DNA of 6,834 bases from Bacteroidales bacterium UBA1077. Lineage in GTDB: Bacteria > Bacteroidota > Bacteroidia > Bacteroidales > UBA932. Below, one piece after another: positions 1-6,670 of the stretch (within the stretch, counting starts at the first letter, position 1; each line of letters starts with the position of its first letter). The position numbers and the translations under genes are program-made. The stretch lies in NCBI GenBank assembly GCA_002314195.1, contig DCCQ01000070.1, forward strand, positions 1 through 6,834. The letters are read 5' to 3'. The notes under the pieces are model-generated. The model saw only the letters and a list, made by a program, of their open reading frames with translations. It did no database searches and was not told where the DNA came from.

Positions 1-30
1 ACAGGCACTTTATAGTTTAATTATTTACGT

Positions 31-1227
31 ATGAAATATTTGAATATAACGAAATTATCATCGGCCATCTGCCTTTGTGCTGTGGCAACGTTCTCGGTCT
101 CAGCGCAGACCGCCACCGAGACCATCCTCCGCCAGATCGAGGAGAACAACCCGCAGCTGAAAGCCGCGGCCGCCGAAGCGGATGCCGAAAAGATTGAGAA
201 CCGTTCCGGTGCTCTGTTGGAGAACCCGGAATTCGAGTTCAACTACCTGTGGGGTGCTGACGGAATCGGGAACAGACGAGATTTCCGTGTCACTCAGGCG
301 TTCGATGTGGCGACTCTGACCGGAATGAAATCCAGACAGGTTGCCGGTCAGAACGAGATGTCCGCCCTGAAGTACAAGTCTGAACGGCTCAACGTGCTTC
401 TTGAGGCCAAGCAAGCCTGCATAGACCTCATCTACTACAACGCCCTGAAGGCCGAGCTCTCAACCCATCTCGAACAGGCACAGACCCTTGTGACATCTTT
501 CGAAAAAAGGCTGAAAGCCGGTGGAGCCAACGTGCTCGACCTCAACAAGGCCAAGGTTCACCTTACCGCTGTCCGTGGACAAATCTCACAGGTAGAGGTT
601 GAGCGTCAGACACTTCTGGCGGTTCTCAAAAGTCTGAACGGAGGACAGGACATCATTCTTGACGATTGTGTTTACGATCTTTCGGACAACCTTCCTGCCG
701 ACTTCGAGTCATGGTACGAGTCCGCCTCACAGAAGAACCCTGTCCTGCAATATGTCCGTCAGGAGGTTACGCTTGGCCAGAAGCAGCTGTCCATCGACAA
801 AACCGCATGGATCCCAGAACTCACCGTCGGCTACATGAGTGAACTCACAACAGCCGACAAGTTCAGGGGCGTGACCGTGGGCGTGAATATTCCTCTATGG
901 AGCAACGCCAACAAAGTCAAGCAGTCACGCGCAAAGATAGCCGCCGCCGAGTCCCGCAAAGTCGCCGCCGAGCAGCAGTTCTACTTCGACTTGTCGGCCC
1001 AGTACAACCGCGCCGCCAGCCTCAAGGCCAACTCCGAGTTGATGCGCGCCTCCCTCAGCGAGACCGACAGTCGTGACTACCTGTTGACGGCCCAGTCCCG
1101 CGGTGAGATCTCGATGATTGAATATCTCGTCGAGACCGACCAGTACTACGAAGCCCTGGAGCAAACCCTCTCAGCCGAGCGAGACTACCATCAGGCCCTC
1201 GCACGGCTTAATGCAGTGGAACTGTAG
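31..1227 (+). CDS. TolC/CusC-family outer membrane efflux protein
   Basis: This gene encodes 398 residues and is probably the outer-membrane channel of a tripartite efflux system (RND or similar pump plus periplasmic adaptor). Residues 1-25 form a signal peptide: Lys2/Lys8, a hydrophobic core, and a cut near VSA|Q. Cys14 and Cys16 are not in a lipobox, so it seems to be a signal-peptidase-I substrate, unlike lipidated CusC. Two outer-membrane-efflux-protein repeats follow. The first has the typical ENNPQLKA start (38-45) and a long helical stretch with VLDLNKAK (168-175). The second has the strand VGVNIPLW (283-290) and the family ending RGEISMIEYLVETDQYYEAL (357-376). It is shorter than E. 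coli TolC but within the range of CzcC/CusC-like proteins. No pump or adaptor gene lies downstream, so any partners must be to the left of the window. The substrate cannot be deduced. The ATG at 31 follows an AT-rich leader without a Shine-Dalgarno sequence. The family call is confident; metal efflux is only a guess. Confidence 0.9.
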   Translation: MKYLNITKLSSAICLCAVATFSVSAQTATETILRQIEENNPQLKAAAAEADAEKIENRSGALLENPEFEFNYLWGADGIGNRRDFRVTQAFDVATLTGMKSRQVAGQNEMSALKYKSERLNVLLEAKQACIDLIYYNALKAELSTHLEQAQTLVTSFEKRLKAGGANVLDLNKAKVHLTAVRGQISQVEVERQTLLAVLKSLNGGQDIILDDCVYDLSDNLPADFESWYESASQKNPVLQYVRQEVTLGQKQLSIDKTAWIPELTVGYMSELTTADKFRGVTVGVNIPLWSNANKVKQSRAKIAAAESRKVAAEQQFYFDLSAQYNRAASLKANSELMRASLSETDSRDYLLTAQSRGEISMIEYLVETDQYYEALEQTLSAERDYHQALARLNAVEL

Positions 1228-1254
1228 CAGTCCAGACGAACTCAGCGACACAAA
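1228..1254. other. 27 bp convergent intergenic gap without visible terminator
   Basis: The stop codon of the efflux gene (TAG, 1225-1227) faces the stop codon of the minus-strand CoA-transferase (complement of 1255-1257). The gap holds only a tiny inverted repeat (GTC-CA-GAC) and no T-run on either strand. Nothing resembling an intrinsic terminator is visible here or just inside either gene end, so the two transcripts probably overlap or end by another mechanism. Confidence 0.6.
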
Positions 1255-2547
1255 CTATTTCAAACGCAGGAAAGAATAGCCGAAACGCTCGCAGGCAGCG
1301 CGTTCGAGGGTTTCACGGTCGTCCGGATGGGCGATGGAAATGAGAGCCTTGGCGCGCTCTGCCAGATTCTTGTTCCGGAGATAGACACAACCATATTCAG
1401 TGACAACGTATTGCGTCTGGAAGCGGGTTGTGACAACGCCGGCTCCGGGAGCGAGATGGGCGACAATCTTGCCACGGCCTTTCGCGGTGCGGGACGGCAG
1501 GGCGATGAACGTCTTGCCGCCTTCTGAGAGAGCGGCGCCGTACATGAAATCGTGCTGGCCGCCGACACTGGAGAAAATCTTCTCACCGATGCTGTCGGCG
1601 CAAATCTGACCGGTCAGATCAACCTCGATGGCGGAATTGATGGCCATTGCATTCGGGTTCTGACGGATGCGCTGAGGATCGTTCGTCCAGCTCACATCGT
1701 AGAACACAGCGTCCTTGTTGTGGTCGAGGTACTCGTACATGTGTCGGGAACCAAGGGCAAGACAGGCAATGCTACGTCCCGGCTCGACCTTCTTCAACGA
1801 GTTGTCAATCACACCCATCTGCATCAGACGGAACACTCCGTCTGTCATCGCCTCGGTGTGGAGGCCAAGATGCTTGTGATCCTTCAAGCCGTTCAGAATC
1901 GCGTTCGGGATACCACCCACGCCAATCTGCAGAGTGGCACCGTCAGGAATCTCGGCGGCTATGTAGGAACCGATCGCCGACTCGATCTCGGTCGGAGGCC
2001 CGAACTGCATGTCCACCGGCGGGTCGTCACACTCGATGGCGGCGGTGATCTGCGACTCATGGATCATCGCGGTACCGTAAAGGTACGGAATACTCTTGTT
2101 CACCTGAGCGATCACAATCTTGGCGGATTCGACGGCAGGCTGGGCGAGATCAGCGGAGATGTTGTAGCTGCAATAGCCGTTCTCGTCAGGAAGCGAGCAG
2201 TTGATGCACGCCACATCGATCGGAATCTCACGGCGGCGGATCAGCGATGGAATCTCTCCAAGGAAGCCAGGGATGAGACTGCCGTAGCCTTGCGCGACAT
2301 ATTCCCTCTGATCAGAACAAAGGAACACACTGTTCACGAAAAACGACTCCTTGTACTCCGGCTTGCAGAACGGAGCCGGTCCCTTGGTGATGTTGAAACC
2401 AGAGACGATGTTCACCCCCCGAAGCTCATCCGCCCTGCGGGCAAGAGCCTCCTGAATAATCACCGGAACGGCGGTGCTTCCTTGAAAGAATACCCAGTCT
2501 CCTGACTTTACGAGTTTTACGGCCTCGTCAGCACTTACGTATTTCAT
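1255..2547 (-). CDS. acetyl-CoA hydrolase/transferase family CoA-transferase
   Basis: This cytosolic enzyme of 430 residues belongs to the acetyl-CoA hydrolase/transferase family, which includes 4-hydroxybutyrate, butyryl-CoA:acetate and succinyl-CoA:acetate CoA-transferases. These enzymes work through a glutamyl-CoA thioester. Visible landmarks from the chosen start are PDENGYCSYN (120-129), the oxyanion/CoA loop GVGGIPNA (209-216), HTEAMTDG (230-237) with the probable catalytic Glu232, GGQHDFMYGA (329-338) and VVTEYGCVYLR (381-391). Length is normal for the family and no landmark is missing. The ATG at 2547 is preferred. A TTG 21 bp upstream would add seven residues (MFRERLF), but it directly abuts the preceding stop and the added residues do not look like family sequence. 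It is the last gene of the iorA-iorB-aminotransferase block, so its acyl donor may be an arylacetyl-CoA, with acetate as acceptor. That specificity is inferred; butyryl-CoA or 4-hydroxybutyryl-CoA transfer remains possible. Confidence 0.9.
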   Translation of the reverse strand: MKYVSADEAVKLVKSGDWVFFQGSTAVPVIIQEALARRADELRGVNIVSGFNITKGPAPFCKPEYKESFFVNSVFLCSDQREYVAQGYGSLIPGFLGEIPSLIRRREIPIDVACINCSLPDENGYCSYNISADLAQPAVESAKIVIAQVNKSIPYLYGTAMIHESQITAAIECDDPPVDMQFGPPTEIESAIGSYIAAEIPDGATLQIGVGGIPNAILNGLKDHKHLGLHTEAMTDGVFRLMQMGVIDNSLKKVEPGRSIACLALGSRHMYEYLDHNKDAVFYDVSWTNDPQRIRQNPNAMAINSAIEVDLTGQICADSIGEKIFSSVGGQHDFMYGAALSEGGKTFIALPSRTAKGRGKIVAHLAPGAGVVTTRFQTQYVVTEYGCVYLRNKNLAERAKALISIAHPDDRETLERAACERFGYSFLRLK

Positions 2548-2568
2548 AAATAAACGTTCTCTAAACAA

Positions 2569-3885
2569 CTAATTTCCAGAAGCATAAAGCCCGACAAAAA
2601 GTCCGAGGCGCTCATCAAGCGCGCGGAAATCCTCCTCGGAATTAAGCATCGAAACACAGACCCTGATTCCCTCGCGCGTGCTTCTTGTCGCAACCAGCGT
2701 GATGGCACAGATTCCGCAGCGAAGCAGATTCAGCAGCAACTTGCTACCCGTCAACCCGTCATAGCAAATCGTGAAGAAGAAACCGTCGCTCAAATCCTCA
2801 TCCAGATCCTTGTCGTACACTATGTGGAATCCGTGGCGAAGGAATATTTCCTTGGCCTTCCCTGCCCTGCGGGCATATTCACGCATCTCTCCCACGAAGT
2901 CATAGTCACCGTCAGCCGCCGCGCCGAGCATCGCAGAGAAAGCGTACTGCGCCGAATGTGAACAACTTGACGAATTGACGTAAAGATATGTCAGAGAGAA
3001 ATTGTCACCGAAGCGGCCAAGCCCGTAACGCTCGCGGAGCGCGGGATATTCCCGATTGTAGAGTTTGTCGGAAATCGCGACCATCGCGATTCGCTCCCCG
3101 GCATAACTGAATATCTTCGAGGCGGAAATCATCAGCACACAGTTGTCGGTGTAGCGGGCCACAGTCGGCTGGTAAGGCGGTTGGAACGGCACTGAACGGT
3201 TCTTCCTGAAATCCATGCAAAGGTAGGCCATATCCTCCAGAGCGATCACATCATGCTTGGTGCATAGCTCGCCAAGGCTTTTCAACTCACCCTCCGTCAG
3301 GCAGACCCACGACGGGTTGTTAGGATTTGAATATACTATCGCGGCCACTCGTCCGTCACCAAAGACCTCCTCCAGTTTTTCACGAAATTTATCTCCTCTG
3401 AAATCATAGAGGTCGAACATTCTGGTCTTGAATCCAATGACCTTTGCCTGAACATAATGCGACGGGAAACCAGGGTTGAGATAGACAACCGTGTCCTTAG
3501 CCGGGTTCATCTGGACGCACTCCAGCAGCAGGTTGTAACACCCTTGCATAGAACCCACAGTCGGTACGATGCCTTCCGGGGATATGTCCACCCCGACAAA
3601 CGCCTTGATGAAACGTGAGCCGTTCTCTTTGAGCTCAGGGATGCCGCATGCCGGAGGATAGACCGACGCATCTCCGCTGTCCAATGCCTTCTTCTGGGCC
3701 TCAATGCCAATCCGGCATGCGTCCAAACCTGGAATGCCGAACTCCAGATGCACAAACTTCTCACCGGAAATCCTTTCCAGTTCATGAGCCACATTGACAC
3801 ACTGGCGGATCGTCGTACGACCGATGTCCGCAATGTCAAGCCTTTGCAGGACTTCATCTACAGCAGTCTTGGAGATAGGTTTCAT
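2569..3885 (-). CDS. PLP-dependent class I/II aminotransferase, probably aromatic
   Basis: This 438-residue protein is a fold-type I, PLP-dependent aminotransferase. Such enzymes swap amino groups between an amino acid and a 2-oxo acid. Motifs occur in the usual order: a glycine-rich cofactor-phosphate segment near VPTVGSMQG (107-115), SNPNNPS (186-192) with the cofactor-contacting Asn, EDMAY (217-221) supplying the Asp and Tyr that touch the pyridine ring, SASK (254-257) with the Schiff-base Lys257, GER (263-265) with the phosphate-binding Arg, and EGIRVCVSM (405-413), where Arg408 is the expected substrate-carboxylate ligand. The protein looks full length and intact. Its ATG overlaps the iorB stop in an ATGA, so the two are probably translationally coupled. 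Placement between an indolepyruvate oxidoreductase and a CoA-transferase suggests Phe, Tyr or Trp as substrate, yielding or consuming arylpyruvates. The fold and chemistry are certain; the substrate is inferred from context, and branched-chain or aspartate-type activity is not excluded. Confidence 0.9.
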   Translation of the reverse strand: MKPISKTAVDEVLQRLDIADIGRTTIRQCVNVAHELERISGEKFVHLEFGIPGLDACRIGIEAQKKALDSGDASVYPPACGIPELKENGSRFIKAFVGVDISPEGIVPTVGSMQGCYNLLLECVQMNPAKDTVVYLNPGFPSHYVQAKVIGFKTRMFDLYDFRGDKFREKLEEVFGDGRVAAIVYSNPNNPSWVCLTEGELKSLGELCTKHDVIALEDMAYLCMDFRKNRSVPFQPPYQPTVARYTDNCVLMISASKIFSYAGERIAMVAISDKLYNREYPALRERYGLGRFGDNFSLTYLYVNSSSCSHSAQYAFSAMLGAAADGDYDFVGEMREYARRAGKAKEIFLRHGFHIVYDKDLDEDLSDGFFFTICYDGLTGSKLLLNLLRCGICAITLVATRSTREGIRVCVSMLNSEEDFRALDERLGLFVGLYASGN

Positions 3886-4472
3886 TTCGAGAAGTTTTTG
3901 GAGACCTCAAGTCCGGCGTTGAATGCCGCGATATTCATTTCCACAATCTTCTCACCCTTGCGGGCAAACACATTGGTGATGCCCTCACGGAGTTTCTCCG
4001 GCTCGAGGATCCCCAAGACAGCGGCCGAGGCTCCGAGCAGAACCATGTTGGCGCTCCGCGGTGATCCTGTCTGTTTTGCGATCTCGTCACAGTCAAGGGT
4101 GATCACGTTGCCGACTCTCTGAAGTTCGGAAGTAATTTCCTCGACAGGAGGATAATTCGGGATATTCACAAACGGGGTTGAATTGGTGACGATCCAGCCG
4201 TCCTTTGAGAGCCACGGCAGGTAGCGGAGAGCCTCCATCGGCTCCAGAGAGAGGATGAGGTCGCACTCACCTTTAGGGATCAGATCGCTCCAGATCCGTC
4301 CGGTGCTGATGCGAAGGTTGCTCTGCACGTCGCCACCCCTCTGGCTCATGCCGTGCACCTCAGCCTGTTTCAGATGAAGGTTCTGGTCAAGCGCCGCCCA
4401 ACCGATCACTGTCGCGATAGAGAGGATTCCCTGTCCTCCTACTCCTGATAGAATAATATCTTTCTTTGCCAT
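3882..4472 (-). CDS. iorB: indolepyruvate:ferredoxin oxidoreductase, beta (gamma-type) subunit
   Basis: IorB is the small subunit of indolepyruvate:ferredoxin oxidoreductase. With IorA it converts an arylpyruvate, CoA and oxidised ferredoxin to arylacetyl-CoA, CO2 and reduced ferredoxin. At 196 residues it has the family's usual length and corresponds to the gamma domain of pyruvate:ferredoxin oxidoreductases. Diagnostic pieces are the N-terminal GVGGQG (10-15), HGMSQRGGDV (40-49), which is the characteristic oxidoreductase-gamma segment, SLEPMEALRYLP (75-86), and SPRSANMVLLGA near residues 137-148. No cysteine cluster motif is present, as expected for this subunit. It begins 5 bp after the iorA stop and its own stop overlaps the aminotransferase ATG by 4 bp, so the three genes are almost certainly one transcript. 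The ATG at 4472 fits the conserved MAKKDIILSGVGGQG-type start. Specificity among indolepyruvate, phenylpyruvate and 4-hydroxyphenylpyruvate cannot be read from sequence. Confidence 0.95.
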   Translation of the reverse strand: MAKKDIILSGVGGQGILSIATVIGWAALDQNLHLKQAEVHGMSQRGGDVQSNLRISTGRIWSDLIPKGECDLILSLEPMEALRYLPWLSKDGWIVTNSTPFVNIPNYPPVEEITSELQRVGNVITLDCDEIAKQTGSPRSANMVLLGASAAVLGILEPEKLREGITNVFARKGEKIVEMNIAAFNAGLEVSKNFSK

Positions 4473-4477
4473 ATCAA

Positions 4478-6103
4478 TTATGCTTTTTTGTTGGCCGCCG
4501 CATGACGCTTAGCTGTCTGAATGCATTCACGGCGGCAGATAATGACAGAGACACCGCTGTAGTTGATCTCCTCGTGGATAACTTCCTCCATGTCTGGATA
4601 GTTCTTCGGAAGAGGAATGATCGTCCTGATGTGCTCCGGCTCCACACCAAGGCCCTTACAGATCTCCTCAAGCCTGCCCGTTCCGGCGGAGTCCTGTCCT
4701 CCGGTCATGCCGGTCGTCAGATTGTCGGAAATGCAGACCGTGACACTGGCTCCGGCGTTGACACAGTCCAGGAGACCGGTCATTCCGCTGTGGGTGAAAG
4801 TCGAGTCACCGATCACCGCAACAGCCGGCCACACACCCGAATTGGCCGCACCGAGTGCCATCGTGACGGATGCTCCCATCTCCACACAGGTCTGGAACGA
4901 ATTGAACGGCGGCATATACCCAAGCGTGTAACAGCCAATGTCGCTGAACACACGGGCCGTAGGAGCATATTCCTTAAGGGCCACATTAAGTGCGGTGTAG
5001 AAGTCGCGATGACCGCAGCCCTGGCAAAGCGCCGGCGGACGCGGAACCGCCACCTTTGATTTTGAATATGCCTCCACAGGCGGCAGGCCAAGGGCTTCGC
5101 GCACGCAGTCCGGTGTGAGTTCGCCGGTTCTCGGGAGAGTTCCGTCAAGACGGCCAAGGATCTTTGTCCATCTTCTGTCCTCCGGATCGTAAAGGATTCC
5201 GCGCAGCCTCTCCTCGATAAGTGGCTGTCCTTCCTCCAGCACGAGAATCGCGTCGCAGGAAGCCGCCATCTCCCGAGCCAAAGCCTTCGGGAATGGGTAA
5301 CGTGTCACCTTGAGGGCCGGATAAGGGCATCCGTCCGGAAAATTCTCCATCAGATAGTTCCAGGCTATCCCGCAAGCTATGATTCCCATCCTGTGGTTAT
5401 GCCCCTCGAAGTAACAGTTGTCATTCGAGGCCACGGAATCTTTCTCGAATGACAGCACATCGTCAGCCAACTGCCTGACACGCTTCCTGGCGTTGGCCGG
5501 CAAAGTCACCCAGTTTTTCTCGTGAACCTCATCAGGAAAATGCACCTCGTTCTCACGCCTTGTCTCCCCGGTCTCCACCACAGCCCTGGAATGTGCCATG
5601 CGGGTCGTCAGGCGCATAAGCACAGGAATATGGTTGGTTTCGGAATAGTCAAAAGCCTCACGCACCATGTCGTAGGCCTCCTGCTGATTTGACGGCTCGA
5701 AGCACGGCATCATGGCGAAGTCAGCGTAAAACCTCGAATCCTGCTCGTTTTGGGAGGAGTGCTGGGACGGATCGTCACAGGCCACGACCACAAGACCTCC
5801 GTTGGCCCCTGTCACAGCCGAATTGACAAACGCGTCCGCACAGACATTCATCCCGACGTGCTTCATGCACACAAGAGCGCGTTTTCCCGAATATGAAACG
5901 CCAAGCGCGGACTCCATCGCCGTCTTCTCGTTCGAAGACCAGTCGCAATGGATTCCGCGCTCTTTTGTTAAAGGATGGGATTGGATATATTCAGTTATTT
6001 CAGTCGAAGGCGTGCCCGGGTACGCATAAACTCCGGAAAGTCCGGCGTGCAGAGCCCCCAACGCCAAAGCCTCATCACCCAATAGAAGTTTCTTTTCCGA
6101 CAT
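4478..6103 (-). CDS. iorA: indolepyruvate:ferredoxin oxidoreductase, alpha subunit (lacks C-terminal ferredoxin domain)
   Basis: IorA is the thiamine-diphosphate subunit of indolepyruvate:ferredoxin oxidoreductase, partner of the IorB encoded just downstream. At 541 residues it contains the N-terminal pyrimidine-binding domain (GVYAYPGTPSTEI, 24-36; DDPSQHSSQNEQDSR, 110-124), a middle domain, and the C-terminal TPP/Mg-binding domain with CQGCGHR (360-366), SDIGCYTLG (387-395) and GDSTFTHSG (432-440) followed by Asn449. Known archaeal IorA proteins are longer and end in a two-cluster ferredoxin domain with CxxCxxCxxxCP motifs. Here the protein stops shortly after VSVIICRREC (518-527), with only a basic tail, and iorB follows after 5 bp, so no decayed remnant fits in between. 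Cys360, Cys363, Cys391 and Cys527 are spaced like the ligands of the proximal [4Fe-4S] cluster in pyruvate:ferredoxin oxidoreductases, so one internal cluster may remain. The ATG at 6103 has no Shine-Dalgarno sequence. Identification is confident; cluster content is inferred. Confidence 0.95.
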   Translation of the reverse strand: MSEKKLLLGDEALALGALHAGLSGVYAYPGTPSTEITEYIQSHPLTKERGIHCDWSSNEKTAMESALGVSYSGKRALVCMKHVGMNVCADAFVNSAVTGANGGLVVVACDDPSQHSSQNEQDSRFYADFAMMPCFEPSNQQEAYDMVREAFDYSETNHIPVLMRLTTRMAHSRAVVETGETRRENEVHFPDEVHEKNWVTLPANARKRVRQLADDVLSFEKDSVASNDNCYFEGHNHRMGIIACGIAWNYLMENFPDGCPYPALKVTRYPFPKALAREMAASCDAILVLEEGQPLIEERLRGILYDPEDRRWTKILGRLDGTLPRTGELTPDCVREALGLPPVEAYSKSKVAVPRPPALCQGCGHRDFYTALNVALKEYAPTARVFSDIGCYTLGYMPPFNSFQTCVEMGASVTMALGAANSGVWPAVAVIGDSTFTHSGMTGLLDCVNAGASVTVCISDNLTTGMTGGQDSAGTGRLEEICKGLGVEPEHIRTIIPLPKNYPDMEEVIHEEINYSGVSVIICRRECIQTAKRHAAANKKA

Positions 6104-6141
6104 AACTCGTAGCGATTTACATTTATTGTGTTATTTCGGCT

Positions 6142-6171
6142 ACAAGTTACGAAAAATCTCAAATATTCAAA
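6142..6171 (-). promoter_or_regulatory. possible weak Bacteroidetes promoter for iorA operon
   Basis: On the minus strand a TTTG (6171-6168) is followed after 18 nt by TAACTTGT (6149-6142). This resembles the Bacteroidetes pattern TTTG / TAnnTTTG, but the -7 element is imperfect. It would give a leader of about 30 nt before the iorA ATG. The surrounding 100 bp gap is AT-rich and shows no terminator hairpin after the cupin gene, so readthrough from the cupin promoter is an alternative. Confidence 0.3.
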
Positions 6172-6203
6172 AATTTCTTTCAGTTCTCAACAACCATTTC
6201 AAT

Positions 6204-6638
6204 TTATCGGCAATTTGTTAATTCGGCATTCATTCTCTGCCCCACGACTCTCAATATATCCCCTTCGCCGAGCGGTTCATAGGCCCCGTCCTTGGCCTCG
6301 AAGATTATTGTTCCGGATTCAAGGGATTCCGAATTGTGCCAAACGTTCACAGGAACAACGCAGATCGGCACCGGATCCCCCGCCCTATAGACAACCGACT
6401 CCGTGACATTTCCGTCGTTGTCATAGAACTTCTGGCGTATCGCCCCACGGATCACAACCACCGTCTCCGATGACATCCTGTGCCGATGCACCGGCACCTC
6501 CGTCCCCGGCTCCATGGCGTTCAGCATCCTCTGCGACCCATCCTCCGCCGAATTCCGCAGATCATAATTCATCCTAAGCCTCGGCGACCTCTTCGCCTGA
6601 GCCGTCAAGTTATCAAGCAATGTAGAATCAATCAGCAT
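6204..6638 (-). CDS. WbuC-family cupin-fold metalloprotein
   Basis: This small cytosolic protein of 144 residues has a single cupin barrel and matches the WbuC family. Family features are the N-terminal SPRLRMNYDLRNS (18-30), QRMLNAMEPGTEVPVHRHR (36-54), and the later PVNVWHN (96-102) and TIIFEAKDGAYEP (110-122). The first cupin motif reads H51-R-H53-x4-E58-x6-G65, and His101 is the expected fourth metal ligand, so the metal site looks complete. The biochemical role of the family is not established; the name comes from an E. coli O-antigen cluster gene. No polysaccharide genes are visible here. The ATG at 6638 is chosen because GGAGGAG lies 5 nt upstream. A GTG at 6671 would add 11 residues but falls inside the predicted -7 box. 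It is on the same strand as the ior operon, 100 bp upstream of iorA, so shared transcription is possible but unproven. Confidence 0.85.
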   Translation of the reverse strand: MLIDSTLLDNLTAQAKRSPRLRMNYDLRNSAEDGSQRMLNAMEPGTEVPVHRHRMSSETVVVIRGAIRQKFYDNDGNVTESVVYRAGDPVPICVVPVNVWHNSESLESGTIIFEAKDGAYEPLGEGDILRVVGQRMNAELTNCR

Positions 6639-6643
6639 AATCA

Positions 6644-6650
6644 CTCCTCC
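6644..6650 (-). promoter_or_regulatory. strong Shine-Dalgarno site of the cupin gene
   Basis: The minus strand reads GGAGGAG, then TGATT, then the ATG at 6638. This is a textbook ribosome binding site with 5 nt spacing, which is unusual because the other genes in this window have AT-rich leaders with no Shine-Dalgarno sequence. It decides the start codon of the cupin gene. Confidence 0.75.
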
Positions 6651-6670
6651 AAAATCAATTATCAACGCCA

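Larger units (their letters stand above)
1255..6103 (-). other. predicted operon iorA-iorB-aminotransferase-CoA-transferase
   Basis: Four minus-strand genes are packed with gaps of 5 bp, an overlap of 4 bp, and 21 bp. No promoter-like or terminator-like sequence fits in those junctions. Together they supply transamination, oxidative decarboxylation to a CoA thioester, and CoA release by exchange, so they form a plausible complete route between aromatic amino acids and arylacetates. Co-transcription is inferred from spacing and matching function. Confidence 0.8.

Noticed and set aside
1..30. A promoter for the efflux gene in the first 30 bases
   Set aside because: TATAGTTTAA is only loosely like the -7 consensus and would put the transcript start almost at the ATG. 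The real promoter is probably outside the window.
1228..1254. Small GTC-CA-GAC inverted repeat as a bidirectional terminator
   Set aside because: A 3 bp stem with a 2 nt loop and no T-run cannot be supported as a terminator.
1552..2505. A 317-codon open frame on the plus strand opposite the CoA-transferase gene
   Set aside because: Its product is rich in Arg, His, Asp and Val without any recognisable motif, which is typical of an antisense shadow of a GC-rich gene. The minus-strand frame has full family motifs.
2548..2568. Seven-residue N-terminal extension of the CoA-transferase from a TTG
   Set aside because: The TTG touches the preceding stop codon, has no ribosome binding site, and a good ATG with an AT-rich leader follows at 2547.
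4473..4477. A frameshift removing the ferredoxin domain of iorA
   Set aside because: Only 5 bp separate the iorA stop from the intact iorB start, so there is no leftover ferredoxin-coding sequence. The short form appears to be natural.
4466..5059. A 197-codon plus-strand frame opposite iorA
   Set aside because: It lies fully antisense to the conserved TPP domain of IorA, has shadow-like composition and has no leader or motif of its own.
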